Below, in pieces: positions 54,202 through 64,000 of a DNA stretch of 64,000 bases. The DNA is from an uncultured Bacteroidales bacterium (GTDB lineage: Bacteria > Bacteroidota > Bacteroidia > Bacteroidales > UBA932). The stretch is from assembly GCA_946403855.1 (NCBI GenBank), contig CAMJBH010000005.1, forward strand, positions 52,010-116,009, read 5' to 3'. Position 1 is the stretch's first letter. The number at the start of each line of letters is the position of its first letter. The position numbers were made by a program, and so were the translations under genes. The notes under the pieces were generated by a model that was not told the DNA's origin, did not search any database, and saw only the letters and a list, made by a program, of their open reading frames with translations.

Positions 54202-56100
54202 ATGAAAAACATATTGACCACTTTTTTAGCACTTACACTCATGGCCGTGGCTTGCACCAAGCCGGAGCCCGAGCCGCAGCCGCAACCCGAGCCCGAACCC
54301 GTAGTACCCGTTCCCCAACCGGAACCTGAGCCCGAACCCGAGCCGCAGCCGAAACCTCAGCCCGAACTCCCCAAGGCAGATTTGCTTGATATAGAGTTCC
54401 TTGCCGACGGCACTGCCGTTGACCGCAGCCCCAAGGGCATGAAGGTAGAGACCCTGCCGGGAGCAAGGCTCACCACATATTCCAACACTCTCTTCGGCCG
54501 GCAGGTCGCTCACTTCTCCAACGACCTGGGCACCACCGTCAGCAACAGTTACTACAAAATCGACTACAGTTCTGACGCTTCCTTCAAGAACGCCTTGGCA
54601 GACGGACACAGCTGGGAAGCCGTAGTTCGAATAGACGAAAGCCCCGTAGGCCTTGGCGAAATTAAATTCTTCACAGCAACTCAGAGCGGCGGTACCGGTT
54701 TTCTGATATCCAATCAGAGCCGCGGCAACCACTTCAGCTTCATACCCAACACCGGCAGCTGGAACTGGGCGGAGAGCTCAACCGTGCCGCAAGTCGGGCG
54801 CTACTATCATCTGGTGGGAATCTTCGACAACGACAACGGCGTCTCTCAGATTTATGTGGACGGAGTCCTGCAGGGCAGCGTAAGCAATTCCTCCAAGACT
54901 TTCCAGCACGCCAATTCCTCCTATCAGTTTATAGCGCTGGGCGGCGACCCGGGCAAAGGCGGATGCACCAATGCCTGGAACGGCGACGTTGTACTGGCCC
55001 GCATCTACGACAAAGTGCTGTCCTCAGATGAAGTGGCTTCTCTCGCCGCAAGCCTGCCTCTGGATGGACAGGTGCCCTCTGTGCCTCAGATCCAGGACCT
55101 GCAGTTCCTGGGCACTGCGCACGTGAACGCCGGTTGGAAATACAACATTTTCGCCAGCGGATTCCAGTCCGGCGACAGCATAACCCTGAGCGGCCGCCAA
55201 GACTACACACCCTCTGTGTCAGTGAGTTCCGACCACTTGAGCATGACCATACCGCAGGACCTCAAGGAAGGAAGCTACACCATCATCCTTAAAAGAGGTT
55301 CGACGGAGTACCCTCTCGGCAATGTCAACTTCTACCTCACAAGTTCTGCAAAACCCATCACCACAAAGGTTGTCGCCCACCGCGGCGCCCACAAGAATAC
55401 CGGGCTCCCGCAGAACTCGATTGCGTCGCTGCGCGCCGTCGCGCCCCTGGGAATATACGCATCGGAGCTTGACGTCTGGATCACCAAGGACGATGTGGTG
55501 GTGGTAAATCACGACGCAAACTACCCTTCCGACAACCACGTCATTCAAGACAGCAACTATTCCGACCTGGCCGGGGTGAAACTCGGTAACGGCGAAGGCG
55601 CCCCGACCCTCGAAGCCTTTATCCATAATGCCAAGGAGCTGGGAATCAGGCTTGTAATCGAGGTCAAGAGGCAGAAAGCATGCAGCGACGGGTCCTTCTC
55701 GGCCGAACGCAACAACGAGCGAGTGGTGGACGCCGCCGTGGCTTTGGTCAAGAAATACGACTACACTGCCATGTGCGACTGGATTGGCTTCGACATGAGC
55801 AGTTGTAAGCGCATCGCCGCCGCTCTCCCCGGAGCCTGTGTGCAGTATCTGAACGGAGACCTCTCTCCCGCCCAGTGCCAGTACAACGGACTTTCCGGAA
55901 TAGACTACAAGAACAGCGTGCTCATAGACCACATCCCCTGGATAGAGAGCGCCCATTCACTCGGCATGGTCGTAAATGTATGGACCGTAGATGCATCTTC
56001 AGAAATGCTCGACTGGATTGGCCGAGGAGTGGATTTCATCACCACCAATCAGCCTGAACTATGCCAGGAGATTGTCAGCCGCAAATTTATCGAAGAGTAA
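54202..56100 (+). CDS. Lipoprotein: Pro/Glu-rich linker, LamG-like domain, glycerophosphodiester phosphodiesterase domain
   Basis: Signal LMAVAC lipobox, PEPEPQP tract, C-term VVAHRGAHKNTGLPQNSIASLRAV...SELDVWITKDDVVVVNHD. Confidence 0.85.
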   Translation: MKNILTTFLALTLMAVACTKPEPEPQPQPEPEPVVPVPQPEPEPEPEPQPKPQPELPKADLLDIEFLADGTAVDRSPKGMKVETLPGARLTTYSNTLFGRQVAHFSNDLGTTVSNSYYKIDYSSDASFKNALADGHSWEAVVRIDESPVGLGEIKFFTATQSGGTGFLISNQSRGNHFSFIPNTGSWNWAESSTVPQVGRYYHLVGIFDNDNGVSQIYVDGVLQGSVSNSSKTFQHANSSYQFIALGGDPGKGGCTNAWNGDVVLARIYDKVLSSDEVASLAASLPLDGQVPSVPQIQDLQFLGTAHVNAGWKYNIFASGFQSGDSITLSGRQDYTPSVSVSSDHLSMTIPQDLKEGSYTIILKRGSTEYPLGNVNFYLTSSAKPITTKVVAHRGAHKNTGLPQNSIASLRAVAPLGIYASELDVWITKDDVVVVNHDANYPSDNHVIQDSNYSDLAGVKLGNGEGAPTLEAFIHNAKELGIRLVIEVKRQKACSDGSFSAERNNERVVDAAVALVKKYDYTAMCDWIGFDMSSCKRIAAALPGACVQYLNGDLSPAQCQYNGLSGIDYKNSVLIDHIPWIESAHSLGMVVNVWTVDASSEMLDWIGRGVDFITTNQPELCQEIVSRKFIEE

Positions 56101-56127
56101 CGCAGAATATTTGTATATTTGTAAGTT

Positions 56128-57135
56128 ATGAAATCTATACTCGGAATTGGCAATGCCCTCACGGACATACTCGCAGTCCTGCCAGATGATACGCTTCTGA
56201 AAACATTCCACCTGCCCAAGGGCAGCATGCAGCACGTTGACATGGAAACGGGCGACCGTATATGGGCCGCACTCAAGCCGCTTGGCGTCAAGTATGTTGC
56301 CGGAGGAAGCGCAGCCAACACAATAGTCTGCACATCCATTTTCGGCATGCCCTCCAGCTTCATCGGCAAGATTGGCGACGACGAGCTGGGACTCCTTTTC
56401 AAGAGCGACCAGGAGCAGTACGGCGTGAACACCATGCTGCTCAAAAGTGAACACTCCAGCGGACGCTCCATGGTGTTCGTGAGCGGCGGAAACGCCGAAC
56501 GCACTTTCGCCGTGTACCTGGGAGCCGCCCTGGACCTTGTGCCCGAGGACCTCAAGCCGGAGTATTTTGAGGGTCACGACTATTTTCATATCGAAGGCTA
56601 CCTTGTTCAGAACCAGGCCCTTATCCGCCGCGCCGTAGAGCTTGCGCACGAAGCCGGCTGCATCATTTCCCTGGACATGGCTTCATACAACGTTGTAGAG
56701 AGCAACAATGCCTTCCTGCATGACATCGTGGACCGCTACGTTGACATAGTATTCGCCAACGAGACAGAGGGCCGGGCTTTCACCAAACTGTCAACGGCGG
56801 AGGAGATTCTGAACGAGATGAGCTCTCACTGCAAGACGGCAATCTTGAAAGTCGGCAAAGACGGCAGCTGGGTCAAATCCGGCAGCGAAGAGCACTATAT
56901 AGAAGCATGGCCGGCCAACACCATCGACGCCACCGGCGCCGGAGACACCTACGCCGCAGGATTCTTGTACGCCCACTCGCTGGGCATGCCGTTGCGCGTA
57001 TGCGGTGAGGTGGGATCAATCATCGCCGCCAAGGTGGTGGAGGTCATAGGCACCAAGATAGATATTCCCCGCTGGAGAGACGCCAAGATCGAGATTAGGG
57101 ACCTGATTGCAAAAAACTCTAAGGTTGTTCTTTAA
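56128..57135 (+). CDS. PfkB-family carbohydrate kinase (adenosine kinase-like)
   Basis: GGSAANTIVCTSIFG and AWPANTIDATGAGDTYAAGFLY. Confidence 0.9.
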   Translation: MKSILGIGNALTDILAVLPDDTLLKTFHLPKGSMQHVDMETGDRIWAALKPLGVKYVAGGSAANTIVCTSIFGMPSSFIGKIGDDELGLLFKSDQEQYGVNTMLLKSEHSSGRSMVFVSGGNAERTFAVYLGAALDLVPEDLKPEYFEGHDYFHIEGYLVQNQALIRRAVELAHEAGCIISLDMASYNVVESNNAFLHDIVDRYVDIVFANETEGRAFTKLSTAEEILNEMSSHCKTAILKVGKDGSWVKSGSEEHYIEAWPANTIDATGAGDTYAAGFLYAHSLGMPLRVCGEVGSIIAAKVVEVIGTKIDIPRWRDAKIEIRDLIAKNSKVVL

Positions 57136-57137
57136 AT

Positions 57138-58145
57138 ATGAAAAGATTCTGTTTGACTGTGCTGGCCCTCGTGCTGGCATGTTCGCTCGGGGCACAGGAA
57201 CGCGCCTGGGAGTATTGGAAAAATTCGGATCGCTATCTCTCGGACCAGGCGGAAGAGATTCTGAATAACGTAGATGCCACCCTTCTGGCCTATCCCCCGT
57301 CGGCGAAGCCCTCCGAGGCCAGGCGCCTGGCTTTCACAGCGCTTGACGCAGTGCTCCACGAGACCCGCTACGATAACAGTCCGCTGTTCCACGCCTTTAT
57401 GGACAAACGGCTGCAAAGGGTGGCGGATCAGCTCAAACAGCCGGCCCGCTCCGGGTTGAGCATCTACAAGCTATATAACGACGGATTCATCGTTAAGACC
57501 AAAAAACTCACCGTGGGTTTCGATATCTGTGGCAACCGCAAGGGTGTTAAAGTCATTCCTGACGCCCTGCTCAAGGAGTTCACAGAGTTCTGTGACGTAA
57601 TTTTCATCTCGCACCGCCACGAGGACCATGCAGACCTACTGGTTGTCAAGTTTGCTTCAGAAGCAGGCATTCCTGTTTACGGACCGGCGGATTTCGAGTG
57701 TGAAGGTTTCAACATTTTGAATCCTTCAGGGCCGGAGAACAAGGTGCTGAAAGCCCGCAACGGGTATGAGTTGCCCGTGCTAGTTATCCCCGGACATCAG
57801 GTCAAGTTGCTTAACAACATCTACGTGGTCACTCTCCCCGGCGGCAAGACAATTGCCCATTTCGGAGACCAGGACCTGGAAGCGGACAACGAAATGGTCT
57901 TCGGAGCCCCCGCTCTGATGAAGAAGCGGCTGGACATCATGATAATCAACGGCTGGAACCCCTATCTAGAGGCCACGGTAAAGAGTTTCAATCCCAGAGT
58001 GGTTCTGAGCGGCCACGAGAACGAAATGTTCCACGGGATAGACCATCGCGAAGCGCTCTGGCTCACCCAGTACAAATTCGACACCCTCGCCTTCCCCATG
58101 CCCGCATACACACTGGTTTGGGGAGAAAGCTTCCGCTACAGGTAG
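57138..58145 (+). CDS. Secreted MBL-fold metallo-hydrolase
   Basis: Signal peptide MKRFCLTVLALVLACSLGAQ; FISHRHEDHADLLVV. Confidence 0.8.
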   Translation: MKRFCLTVLALVLACSLGAQERAWEYWKNSDRYLSDQAEEILNNVDATLLAYPPSAKPSEARRLAFTALDAVLHETRYDNSPLFHAFMDKRLQRVADQLKQPARSGLSIYKLYNDGFIVKTKKLTVGFDICGNRKGVKVIPDALLKEFTEFCDVIFISHRHEDHADLLVVKFASEAGIPVYGPADFECEGFNILNPSGPENKVLKARNGYELPVLVIPGHQVKLLNNIYVVTLPGGKTIAHFGDQDLEADNEMVFGAPALMKKRLDIMIINGWNPYLEATVKSFNPRVVLSGHENEMFHGIDHREALWLTQYKFDTLAFPMPAYTLVWGESFRYR

Positions 58146-58410
58146 ATCCCGAACGGTCCCTCCTCTTAGCCACCAGCCTTGCCGAGCCCAGGTGGTCTGC
58201 GTCTTCTGGGTATTTTGTTTGCTCGTTGGGATTTATTCATTATCTTTGTTATTGATTATGAAACACATCATAAAAGCATCCCTCCAGGCGAGCACAACTC
58301 CGGAGCTTATTTGCATCACTCATCTGCAAGCGGCCCAAATGCTCGGTGTAGAGAGGCGCACTGTGTCCAACCAAATATCCCGCAAAGATTGATCTGTCCA
58401 TCTGCAGCAT

Positions 58411-58839
58411 ATGTCTTTCCTTCGTAAGTTTGGTCGTTGGCTCTGTCTCAGGGCGCATCGCAGCAAAGTTCCCACATCACTGATTCCCCTTTCGGAAGTC
58501 AAGAGCGCCGTAGTGTATGTGGATGCTACCGAAGCTTACTGCGAACCTTTTAAACTTCGTCTGAAAGACTTTTTCGGCAAGAGAGGAATCAGCTTAAAAA
58601 TCATCGGAGAATTCGACAAAGACCTTCGCACCGATTCGGACTTCTTCTTGGCGCTTAATCCAAAGCCCTGCCTGAACGAAAGATACGCAGCAATTAGCAG
58701 CACAGCCCGCTTCAAGGCCGGACGCCACCAAATAAAAGGAGGCGTCTATGACCTTGTGGTATCCGATGCCCCGGAAAACCCGCTTCAAATGAAAGAAGCG
58801 TTTGACGCCATTGAAAAATTACTGATAAACATTAAATAA
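58411..58839 (+). CDS. DUF6913-like conserved Bacteroidetes protein
   Basis: 142 aa; FFGKRGISLKIIGEFDKDL...FFLALNPKPCLNERYAAISSTARFKAGRH. Confidence 0.6.
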   Translation: MSFLRKFGRWLCLRAHRSKVPTSLIPLSEVKSAVVYVDATEAYCEPFKLRLKDFFGKRGISLKIIGEFDKDLRTDSDFFLALNPKPCLNERYAAISSTARFKAGRHQIKGGVYDLVVSDAPENPLQMKEAFDAIEKLLINIK

Positions 58840-58846
58840 ATCAACC

Positions 58847-59704
58847 ATGTTTGAGATTCTGACCAAAGAAATGCTCACCCCCATCATCTGCAGGATGAAG
58901 GTACGCGCCCCCAGGCTTGCGGCAGCAGCCCTGCCCGGCGAGTTCCTGATTGTCCGCGCAGACGAGAAGGGAGAACGTATCCCCCTTACCATCAGCGACT
59001 TCGATCGCGAGGAAGGCACAGTTACCATCGTCACCCAGAAGATCGGCGCTTCTACTGCTGACATCATTGCCTATGAGGCCGGCGAGTGCTTCGCAGATGT
59101 GGTAGGCCCCCTCGGACAGCCCTCCGACTTTGTGAAAATGAGCCCCGAAGAGCTGGCCGCCCAGCGTTACATCTTGATAGCCGGCGGTCTGGGCACAGCC
59201 CCCGTGTACCCCCAGGCCAAATGGCTGAAGGAGCATGGTGTGCCTGTGGATGTCATCATCGGAGCCAAAACAAAGGACCTGCTGATTTATGTTGACGAAA
59301 TGAAGGACGTGTGCGACAACCTGTTCGTCTGCACCGACGACGGTTCCTACGGATTCAAGGGAATGGGTACCAACATGCTCGAGCACGTGGTGGCCGAGGG
59401 GCACAGCTACACCCAGGCCGTCATCATCGGTCCCATGATCATGATGAAATTCACCACTCTCACCTGCAAGAAACTCGGCATCCCCGCCATCGTGAGCCTT
59501 AATACACTCATGGTTGACGGCACAGGCATGTGCGGAGCCTGCCGCGTGAGCGTGGGCGGCAAAACGCGTTTCGCTTGCGTCGAAGGCCCCGAATTCGACG
59601 GATACGAGGTCGATTTTGACGAGGCAATGCGCCGCCAGGGTCAGTACAAGTCCGAAGAGGCTGCAGTAAATGAAAAACATGTCTGTAAAATAGGGAGGGG
59701 ATAA
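58847..59704 (+). CDS. Sulfide/dihydroorotate dehydrogenase-like FAD/NAD-binding subunit (NfnA-like)
   Basis: ILIAGGLGTAPVYPQAKWLKEHG and Cys-cluster MCGACRVSVGGKTRFACVEGPEF. Confidence 0.88.
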   Translation: MFEILTKEMLTPIICRMKVRAPRLAAAALPGEFLIVRADEKGERIPLTISDFDREEGTVTIVTQKIGASTADIIAYEAGECFADVVGPLGQPSDFVKMSPEELAAQRYILIAGGLGTAPVYPQAKWLKEHGVPVDVIIGAKTKDLLIYVDEMKDVCDNLFVCTDDGSYGFKGMGTNMLEHVVAEGHSYTQAVIIGPMIMMKFTTLTCKKLGIPAIVSLNTLMVDGTGMCGACRVSVGGKTRFACVEGPEFDGYEVDFDEAMRRQGQYKSEEAAVNEKHVCKIGRG

Positions 59705-59706
59705 TA

Positions 59707-61083
59707 ATGGCAAACAGAATACCCAGAGTCGCGGTCCGCGAGCAGGACGCCAAGGTCCGCGCAACCAATTTCGAAGAAGTATGCTACGGCTACAACCGCG
59801 AGGAGGCGATGCTGGAGGCGAGCCGCTGCCTGCATTGCAAGAACCCGCGCTGCGTCACGGCATGCCCGGTGAACATACAGATTCCCGAGTTCATCGCCAA
59901 GGTGAACGAAGGCGACATCGAGGGCGCCGCCGCCATCATAGCCCACGACAGCTCCCTTCCCGCAGTGTGCGGACGCGTGTGCCCGCAGGAAACCCAGTGC
60001 GAAGGCAGCTGCGTGCTCGGTGTCAAGGGTGAGCCAGTAGCCATCGGCAAACTGGAGAGGTTCGTTGCCGACGAGACGCTCGGAAAAGCTACCGCAGAGT
60101 GCGCTCCATCCAACGGCATCAAGGTAGCGGTTGTCGGCAGCGGGCCCGCCGGCCTCGCATGCGCCAGCGACCTTGCCAAATGGGGCTACGACGTCACCAT
60201 CTTCGAGGCGCTCCACAAAGCTGGCGGCGTGCTGGAATACGGCATCCCTGAGTTCCGTCTGCCCAAAGATAAAGTGCTCAAACACGAGATCGACGAGGTC
60301 AAGCGTCTCGGCGTAAAGATAGAGACCGATGTTATTATAGGAAAGACAGTTACAATCGACTCGCTGATGGATGAGGAAGGCTTCAAAGCAGTATTCATCG
60401 GCAGCGGCGCAGGTCTTCCCAAGTTTATGGGTATCCCCGGCGAAAATCTCTGCGGCGTGTTCTCCGCCAACGAGTTCCTTACCCGCAACAACCTCATGAA
60501 GGCCTGGCGCGAGGACTATCTGACCCCCATACATGCTGGCAAGAAGGTTTGCGTAGTGGGCGGAGGCAATGTGGCCATGGATGCAGCCCGCACGGCATTG
60601 AGGCTGGGTGCCGAAGTGCACATCGTGTACAGGCGCACCGAAGCTGAACTTCCGGCCCGCCGCGAGGAAGTACACCACGCCATGGAGGAAGGTATTGTAT
60701 TCGACATGCTCACCAACCCGGTGGAGATTTTGGGAGACGAGAAAGGTTGGGTGCGCGCATTGCGCTGCATCCGCATGGAACTGGGTGAGCCCGACGAAAG
60801 TGGACGCCGCAGCCCGGTGCCCATCCCCGGCAGCGAGTTCGAGATTGAGACCGAGACCGTGATCATGGCTCTTGGCACATCGCCTAATCCGTTGATTTCC
60901 AAGACTACGGAAGGTTTGGAAGTAACCCGCAGGGGTTGCCTCGTGGCCGACGAGAACGGAGCCACTACTCGTCCCGGTGTATTCGCCGGCGGCGATGCCG
61001 TGACCGGTGCTGCAACAGTGATTCTCGCCATGGGGGCGGGAAGGACTGCAGCGAAGGCTATTGACGAATTCCTTCGTCAATAG
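59707..61083 (+). CDS. gltA: NADPH-dependent glutamate synthase-like subunit (NfnB-like)
   Basis: EASRCLHCKNPRCVTACPVNIQIPEF, VAVVGSGPAGLACASDLAKWGYDVTIFEA, GGDAVTGAATVILAMGAGRTAAKAI. Confidence 0.92.
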   Translation: MANRIPRVAVREQDAKVRATNFEEVCYGYNREEAMLEASRCLHCKNPRCVTACPVNIQIPEFIAKVNEGDIEGAAAIIAHDSSLPAVCGRVCPQETQCEGSCVLGVKGEPVAIGKLERFVADETLGKATAECAPSNGIKVAVVGSGPAGLACASDLAKWGYDVTIFEALHKAGGVLEYGIPEFRLPKDKVLKHEIDEVKRLGVKIETDVIIGKTVTIDSLMDEEGFKAVFIGSGAGLPKFMGIPGENLCGVFSANEFLTRNNLMKAWREDYLTPIHAGKKVCVVGGGNVAMDAARTALRLGAEVHIVYRRTEAELPARREEVHHAMEEGIVFDMLTNPVEILGDEKGWVRALRCIRMELGEPDESGRRSPVPIPGSEFEIETETVIMALGTSPNPLISKTTEGLEVTRRGCLVADENGATTRPGVFAGGDAVTGAATVILAMGAGRTAAKAIDEFLRQ

Positions 61084-61253
61084 CCTTCGGCTAAGTTCTG
61101 CCCCCCGCAGCTTGGCTGCGGCCCCTTAGGGGCTGACGAATTCATCCGTCAATAGCCTTCGGCTAAGTTCTGCCCCCCGCAGCTTGGCTGCGGCCCCTTA
61201 GGGGCTGACGAATTCATCCGTCAATAGCCTTCGGCTAAGTTCTGCCCCCCGCA
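61063..61253. repeat. Tandem direct repeat, period 72 bp, about 2.6 copies
   Basis: GACGAATTC[CA]T[TC]CGTCAATAGCCTTCGGCTAAGTTCTGCCCCCCGCAGCTTGGCTGCGGCCCCTTAGGGGCT starts at 61063, 61135 and 61207. Confidence 0.93.
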
Positions 61254-61268
61254 CGGGTCAGAAGATGA

Positions 61269-62942
61269 CTATTTAAACCCGATAGAAACGAAGGTCAGAA
61301 CCTCCGGAAGAGCGGTACGCCAATACTCCTGATTGTGCGTGCCCTCCCGCATACGGAGCTGCACACAAGGAAAGCCAAGAGAACGCATCTCGCGCCACAA
61401 ATCCACACTGCCGTCCACCAAATAATCATCGTCGCCACAATCTATAAACCAACGAATCGCGGCAATAGCCTCCTGCTTTTCGGCCGGAGCGTTACGCAGA
61501 TACGCCGGCATATCATTCGCCGCCACCTGGTCCAAATACTCATTCATCTCCTCCCTACCGGCATAGGCACCAGGATCGGGACGCCCCTGCAGACGGCCGC
61601 TTAGAGGGCAGGCGGAACTCCAATACTGAGGCCTGTGCATGGCGAAGAGCGCAGTGCCGTGGCCTCCCATAGAAAGGCCTGCAATGGCCCTGTGTGCACT
61701 GTCGGCCTGGATACGGTAGCGACTTTCGATCTCCGGGATAAATTCATCGAAGAAGAAATCTTCGTACTTCCAGCCGGGATAATTGAAATATCCCATGTAA
61801 CGGCCCGTATTGTCGGAAGCACCGCCGGACGCATCAGGCATGACGATTATCATAGGCACGCTGAACCCCGAGCTGATGCGCCAGTCCGTTATGACTTTCA
61901 TGTTGTACTTCTGCGTCCAGGTATTGCAGCTGCCCTTTGCTCCGTGAAGAAGATACAGCACCGGGTACTTCCTGTCCGGATCTAGATCGTAACCTTCGGG
62001 CAGATATACATTGTATTTCTTTTCCGCACCCAGAATCTTACTCGAAACAAGTCCGGACTCGATACGGCTCTTTTTCATGACCAGGTCAGAATAGACGGGG
62101 TAATGATCCGAAATAAACTTCTTGCCAGCATACTCCTTCGTTACCACCTTGAAACACAGGCTCGTATCGAAGCCGCTGTAATAGATGTAATCCAGCGGAC
62201 GAAGAGTGGCCTTCTCCTGCTTGCTGTCGTTCAGGGAAGGCGCACCGGACGAGAATCCATATTTACCGAAACCGTTGAACGAGCCGATGGAGTCGGCATC
62301 CTGAGAGCAGAAACGGGCACTCTTCATAAGAGAATTGATCTCCTTAAGCCCTTCGTTGTCCGGCAGGATATTGAAATCACCCGTCAAGACCATGGGGAGA
62401 CCCGAAGGATTCATCTCCTGAATCTTACGATATATCAGAGCAAGCCCTTCCTTACGAGCCTTAACGCCTACATGGTCGAGGTGTGTATTGACAAAATAAA
62501 ACTTCTGCCCGGTGGCGATTTCTTTCAGCAGTGTCCACGTCGCAGTGCGGCGGCACTTAGCATCCCAGCCAAAGCTCGGCACATCGGGAGTTTCTGACAA
62601 CCAATAGGTTCCCCACTCCAAAAGTTCGATACGGGTGCTGTCGTAGAAAACAGACATGTGCTCGCCCTCCGACTTGCCGTCGTCACGGCCCACACCAACT
62701 GCCTTATATTCAGGGCACTGCTCCACGATATAAGCTATTTGGAAATCGTAGGCTTCCTGCACGCCGAACACTGCCGGGCGAATGTCGCGGAGCATGGCGG
62801 GAGTGGCCTCCTTGCGATTGTCCCAAGAATTGGCACCGTCTTTTGCCACACCGAGACGAATATTATAAGACATAACTCTTACGCCCGCCGCGGCGCTGAA
62901 GGCCAGCAGCAGGGCAAAAATGGAGAAGATTATACGTTTCAT
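61269..62942 (-). CDS. Secreted two-domain hydrolase: endonuclease/exonuclease/phosphatase domain plus esterase-like alpha/beta hydrolase
   Basis: N-term VMSYNIRLGVAKDGANSWDNRKEATPAMLRDIRPAVFGVQE; C-term YNVYLPEGYDLDPDRKYPVLYLLHGAKGSCNTW and AIAGLSMGGHGTALFA. Confidence 0.85.
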   Translation of the reverse strand: MKRIIFSIFALLLAFSAAAGVRVMSYNIRLGVAKDGANSWDNRKEATPAMLRDIRPAVFGVQEAYDFQIAYIVEQCPEYKAVGVGRDDGKSEGEHMSVFYDSTRIELLEWGTYWLSETPDVPSFGWDAKCRRTATWTLLKEIATGQKFYFVNTHLDHVGVKARKEGLALIYRKIQEMNPSGLPMVLTGDFNILPDNEGLKEINSLMKSARFCSQDADSIGSFNGFGKYGFSSGAPSLNDSKQEKATLRPLDYIYYSGFDTSLCFKVVTKEYAGKKFISDHYPVYSDLVMKKSRIESGLVSSKILGAEKKYNVYLPEGYDLDPDRKYPVLYLLHGAKGSCNTWTQKYNMKVITDWRISSGFSVPMIIVMPDASGGASDNTGRYMGYFNYPGWKYEDFFFDEFIPEIESRYRIQADSAHRAIAGLSMGGHGTALFAMHRPQYWSSACPLSGRLQGRPDPGAYAGREEMNEYLDQVAANDMPAYLRNAPAEKQEAIAAIRWFIDCGDDDYLVDGSVDLWREMRSLGFPCVQLRMREGTHNQEYWRTALPEVLTFVSIGFK

Positions 62943-62990
62943 AGCAACAAAACTACGAAAAACTCCCCATATTGTCAAGGTTTAAGAGTC

Positions 62991-63926
62991 TTACAACAAA
63001 AAGAACAGAGCAACGCCAAGCATGGTGACGGCCACTCCGATCAGCTCACGCATACGTATTTTCTGCTTGAATATAATTGCATACGGAAGCATGATAAAAA
63101 CCGGCGAGAGAGCCATAAGGGTAGATGCGATTCCTGCGCTGGTGTAACGCACGGCCATCAGCGACATGGACACGCCCAGCGCGGGGCCGAACACGGTCAT
63201 AATCGCAGTGTACTTCATGCCGGTGCCATTTTTGAGGGCGGCACCGAGAACGGGCATTTCCTTCCTGAGAGCCATAATGGCGAGGAATCCGAAACCACCC
63301 ACAATAGCCCTTAGCATGGTCGAAGCGAAAGGGAGCATGGTGTTGACGATCTCGGGGGCATCGGCCGGAATAGCTTCGGCATAATATGTCAATCCTATCT
63401 TGCTCAGCACGAGACCGACGCCCTGCCCCATGGCGGCGCCGACACCGAAAATAACGCCTTTGAGCGGCAGAGTAAGCTGGACTTTGTGCCCATCCCCTTT
63501 GCCAAGGATGGATATAGCCAGACCGGCCAAAGTTACCACCATTGCGATCAAAGATGTCCATGACAGTTTCTCTCCAAGAAAAATCCAGCCGGTAAGGGCG
63601 GCAATCGGAGGTGCCAAAGTCATAAGGAGCTGCCCGAAACGCGCTCCAATGGACATATAGCTATTGAAAAGGCACCAGTCGCCGAAGTTATAGCCTACCA
63701 GAGCAGAGAGAGCAAGCCAAAGAATGGTTTTACCGTCGGCATAGACCGGATAGGGATGCCCGACAGTAATCCAAAGCACTGCGCCCAAAAGGATGAATGA
63801 CATGAATAACCTGATGACATTGGTACTCATGGTCCCGATCTTACGGCAGGCAAGGTCTGCGTATATAGAGGAAATCGTCCAGGAGAACGACACCAAGAGC
63901 GCTAGTATTTCACCAAGATATTGCAT
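62991..63926 (-). CDS. EamA/DMT-family transporter
   Basis: Repeated hydrophobic segments; start MQYLGEILALLVSFSWTISSIYADLACRKIG. Confidence 0.8.
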   Translation of the reverse strand: MQYLGEILALLVSFSWTISSIYADLACRKIGTMSTNVIRLFMSFILLGAVLWITVGHPYPVYADGKTILWLALSALVGYNFGDWCLFNSYMSIGARFGQLLMTLAPPIAALTGWIFLGEKLSWTSLIAMVVTLAGLAISILGKGDGHKVQLTLPLKGVIFGVGAAMGQGVGLVLSKIGLTYYAEAIPADAPEIVNTMLPFASTMLRAIVGGFGFLAIMALRKEMPVLGAALKNGTGMKYTAIMTVFGPALGVSMSLMAVRYTSAGIASTLMALSPVFIMLPYAIIFKQKIRMRELIGVAVTMLGVALFFLL

Positions 63927-63950
63927 GAATTTATGAATCTCTATAATAAC

Positions 63951-63986
63951 AAAAAAAATGGCTCGGGTCAAAAGACTCGAGCCATT
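63951..63986 (-). terminator. Rho-independent terminator (minus strand)
   Basis: AATGGCTCGGGTC-AAAA-GACTCGAGCCATT with an A8 run on the + strand giving a U tract on minus transcripts. Confidence 0.7.
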
Positions 63987-64000
63987 CGAAAAGCGGCAGC

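Noticed and set aside
58192-58392. Short ORF 66 aa with HTH-like AAQMLGVERRTVSNQISRKD
   Set aside because: Could be a truncated DNA-binding gene remnant, but too short and unsupported to call.
59641-61080. 479-aa minus-strand ORF antisense to the gltA-like gene
   Set aside because: Shadow of a conserved oxidoreductase gene.
61063-61253. Tandem repeat considered as a CRISPR array
   Set aside because: Units are directly adjacent with no unique spacers and no cas genes nearby.

Overview
The window is a Bacteroidetes chromosome segment. About 0-48.1 kb is an integrated siphovirus-like prophage, and about 48.3-64 kb is host chromosome. The prophage is almost entirely on the minus strand: holin/tail, tape measure, head, portal, terminase, an accessory block, DNA modification, SSB/recombination/replication genes, then a plus-strand CI-like repressor with a secreted cargo gene. 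The main discovery is a complete diversity-generating retroelement (DGR): a reverse transcriptase (FVDD motif), an Avd-like accessory protein, a 107-bp template repeat (TR, 2845-2951), and two variable repeats (VRs). VR1 (3559-3665) is the 3' end of an adjacent 2,075-aa structural protein. VR2 (40972-41078) is the 3' end of an unrelated 191-aa protein about 38 kb away, next to SSB in the early/replication region. By hand alignment VR1 differs from TR at 18 positions and VR2 at 23, and every one is an A of the coding-strand TR. Each VR is followed by a 10-bp-stem GAGA-tetraloop hairpin with different stem sequence and identical loop; the TR has none. The TR is in frame inside the extended RT ORF. 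Other notable items: a G13 tract in a tiny Cys-rich ORF overlapping a cytosine methyltransferase start, a G8 tract in a helicase-methyltransferase fusion, a ParB/PAPS-reductase (IbrB/IbrA-like) pair, a candidate -1 frameshift tail chaperone, an odd phage tRNA-Met, a mispaired tRNA-Arg at the probable prophage/host junction, and a 72-bp tandem repeat in the host part. No integrase was recognised in the window. All calls come from reading sequence and supplied translations; no database searches were run.
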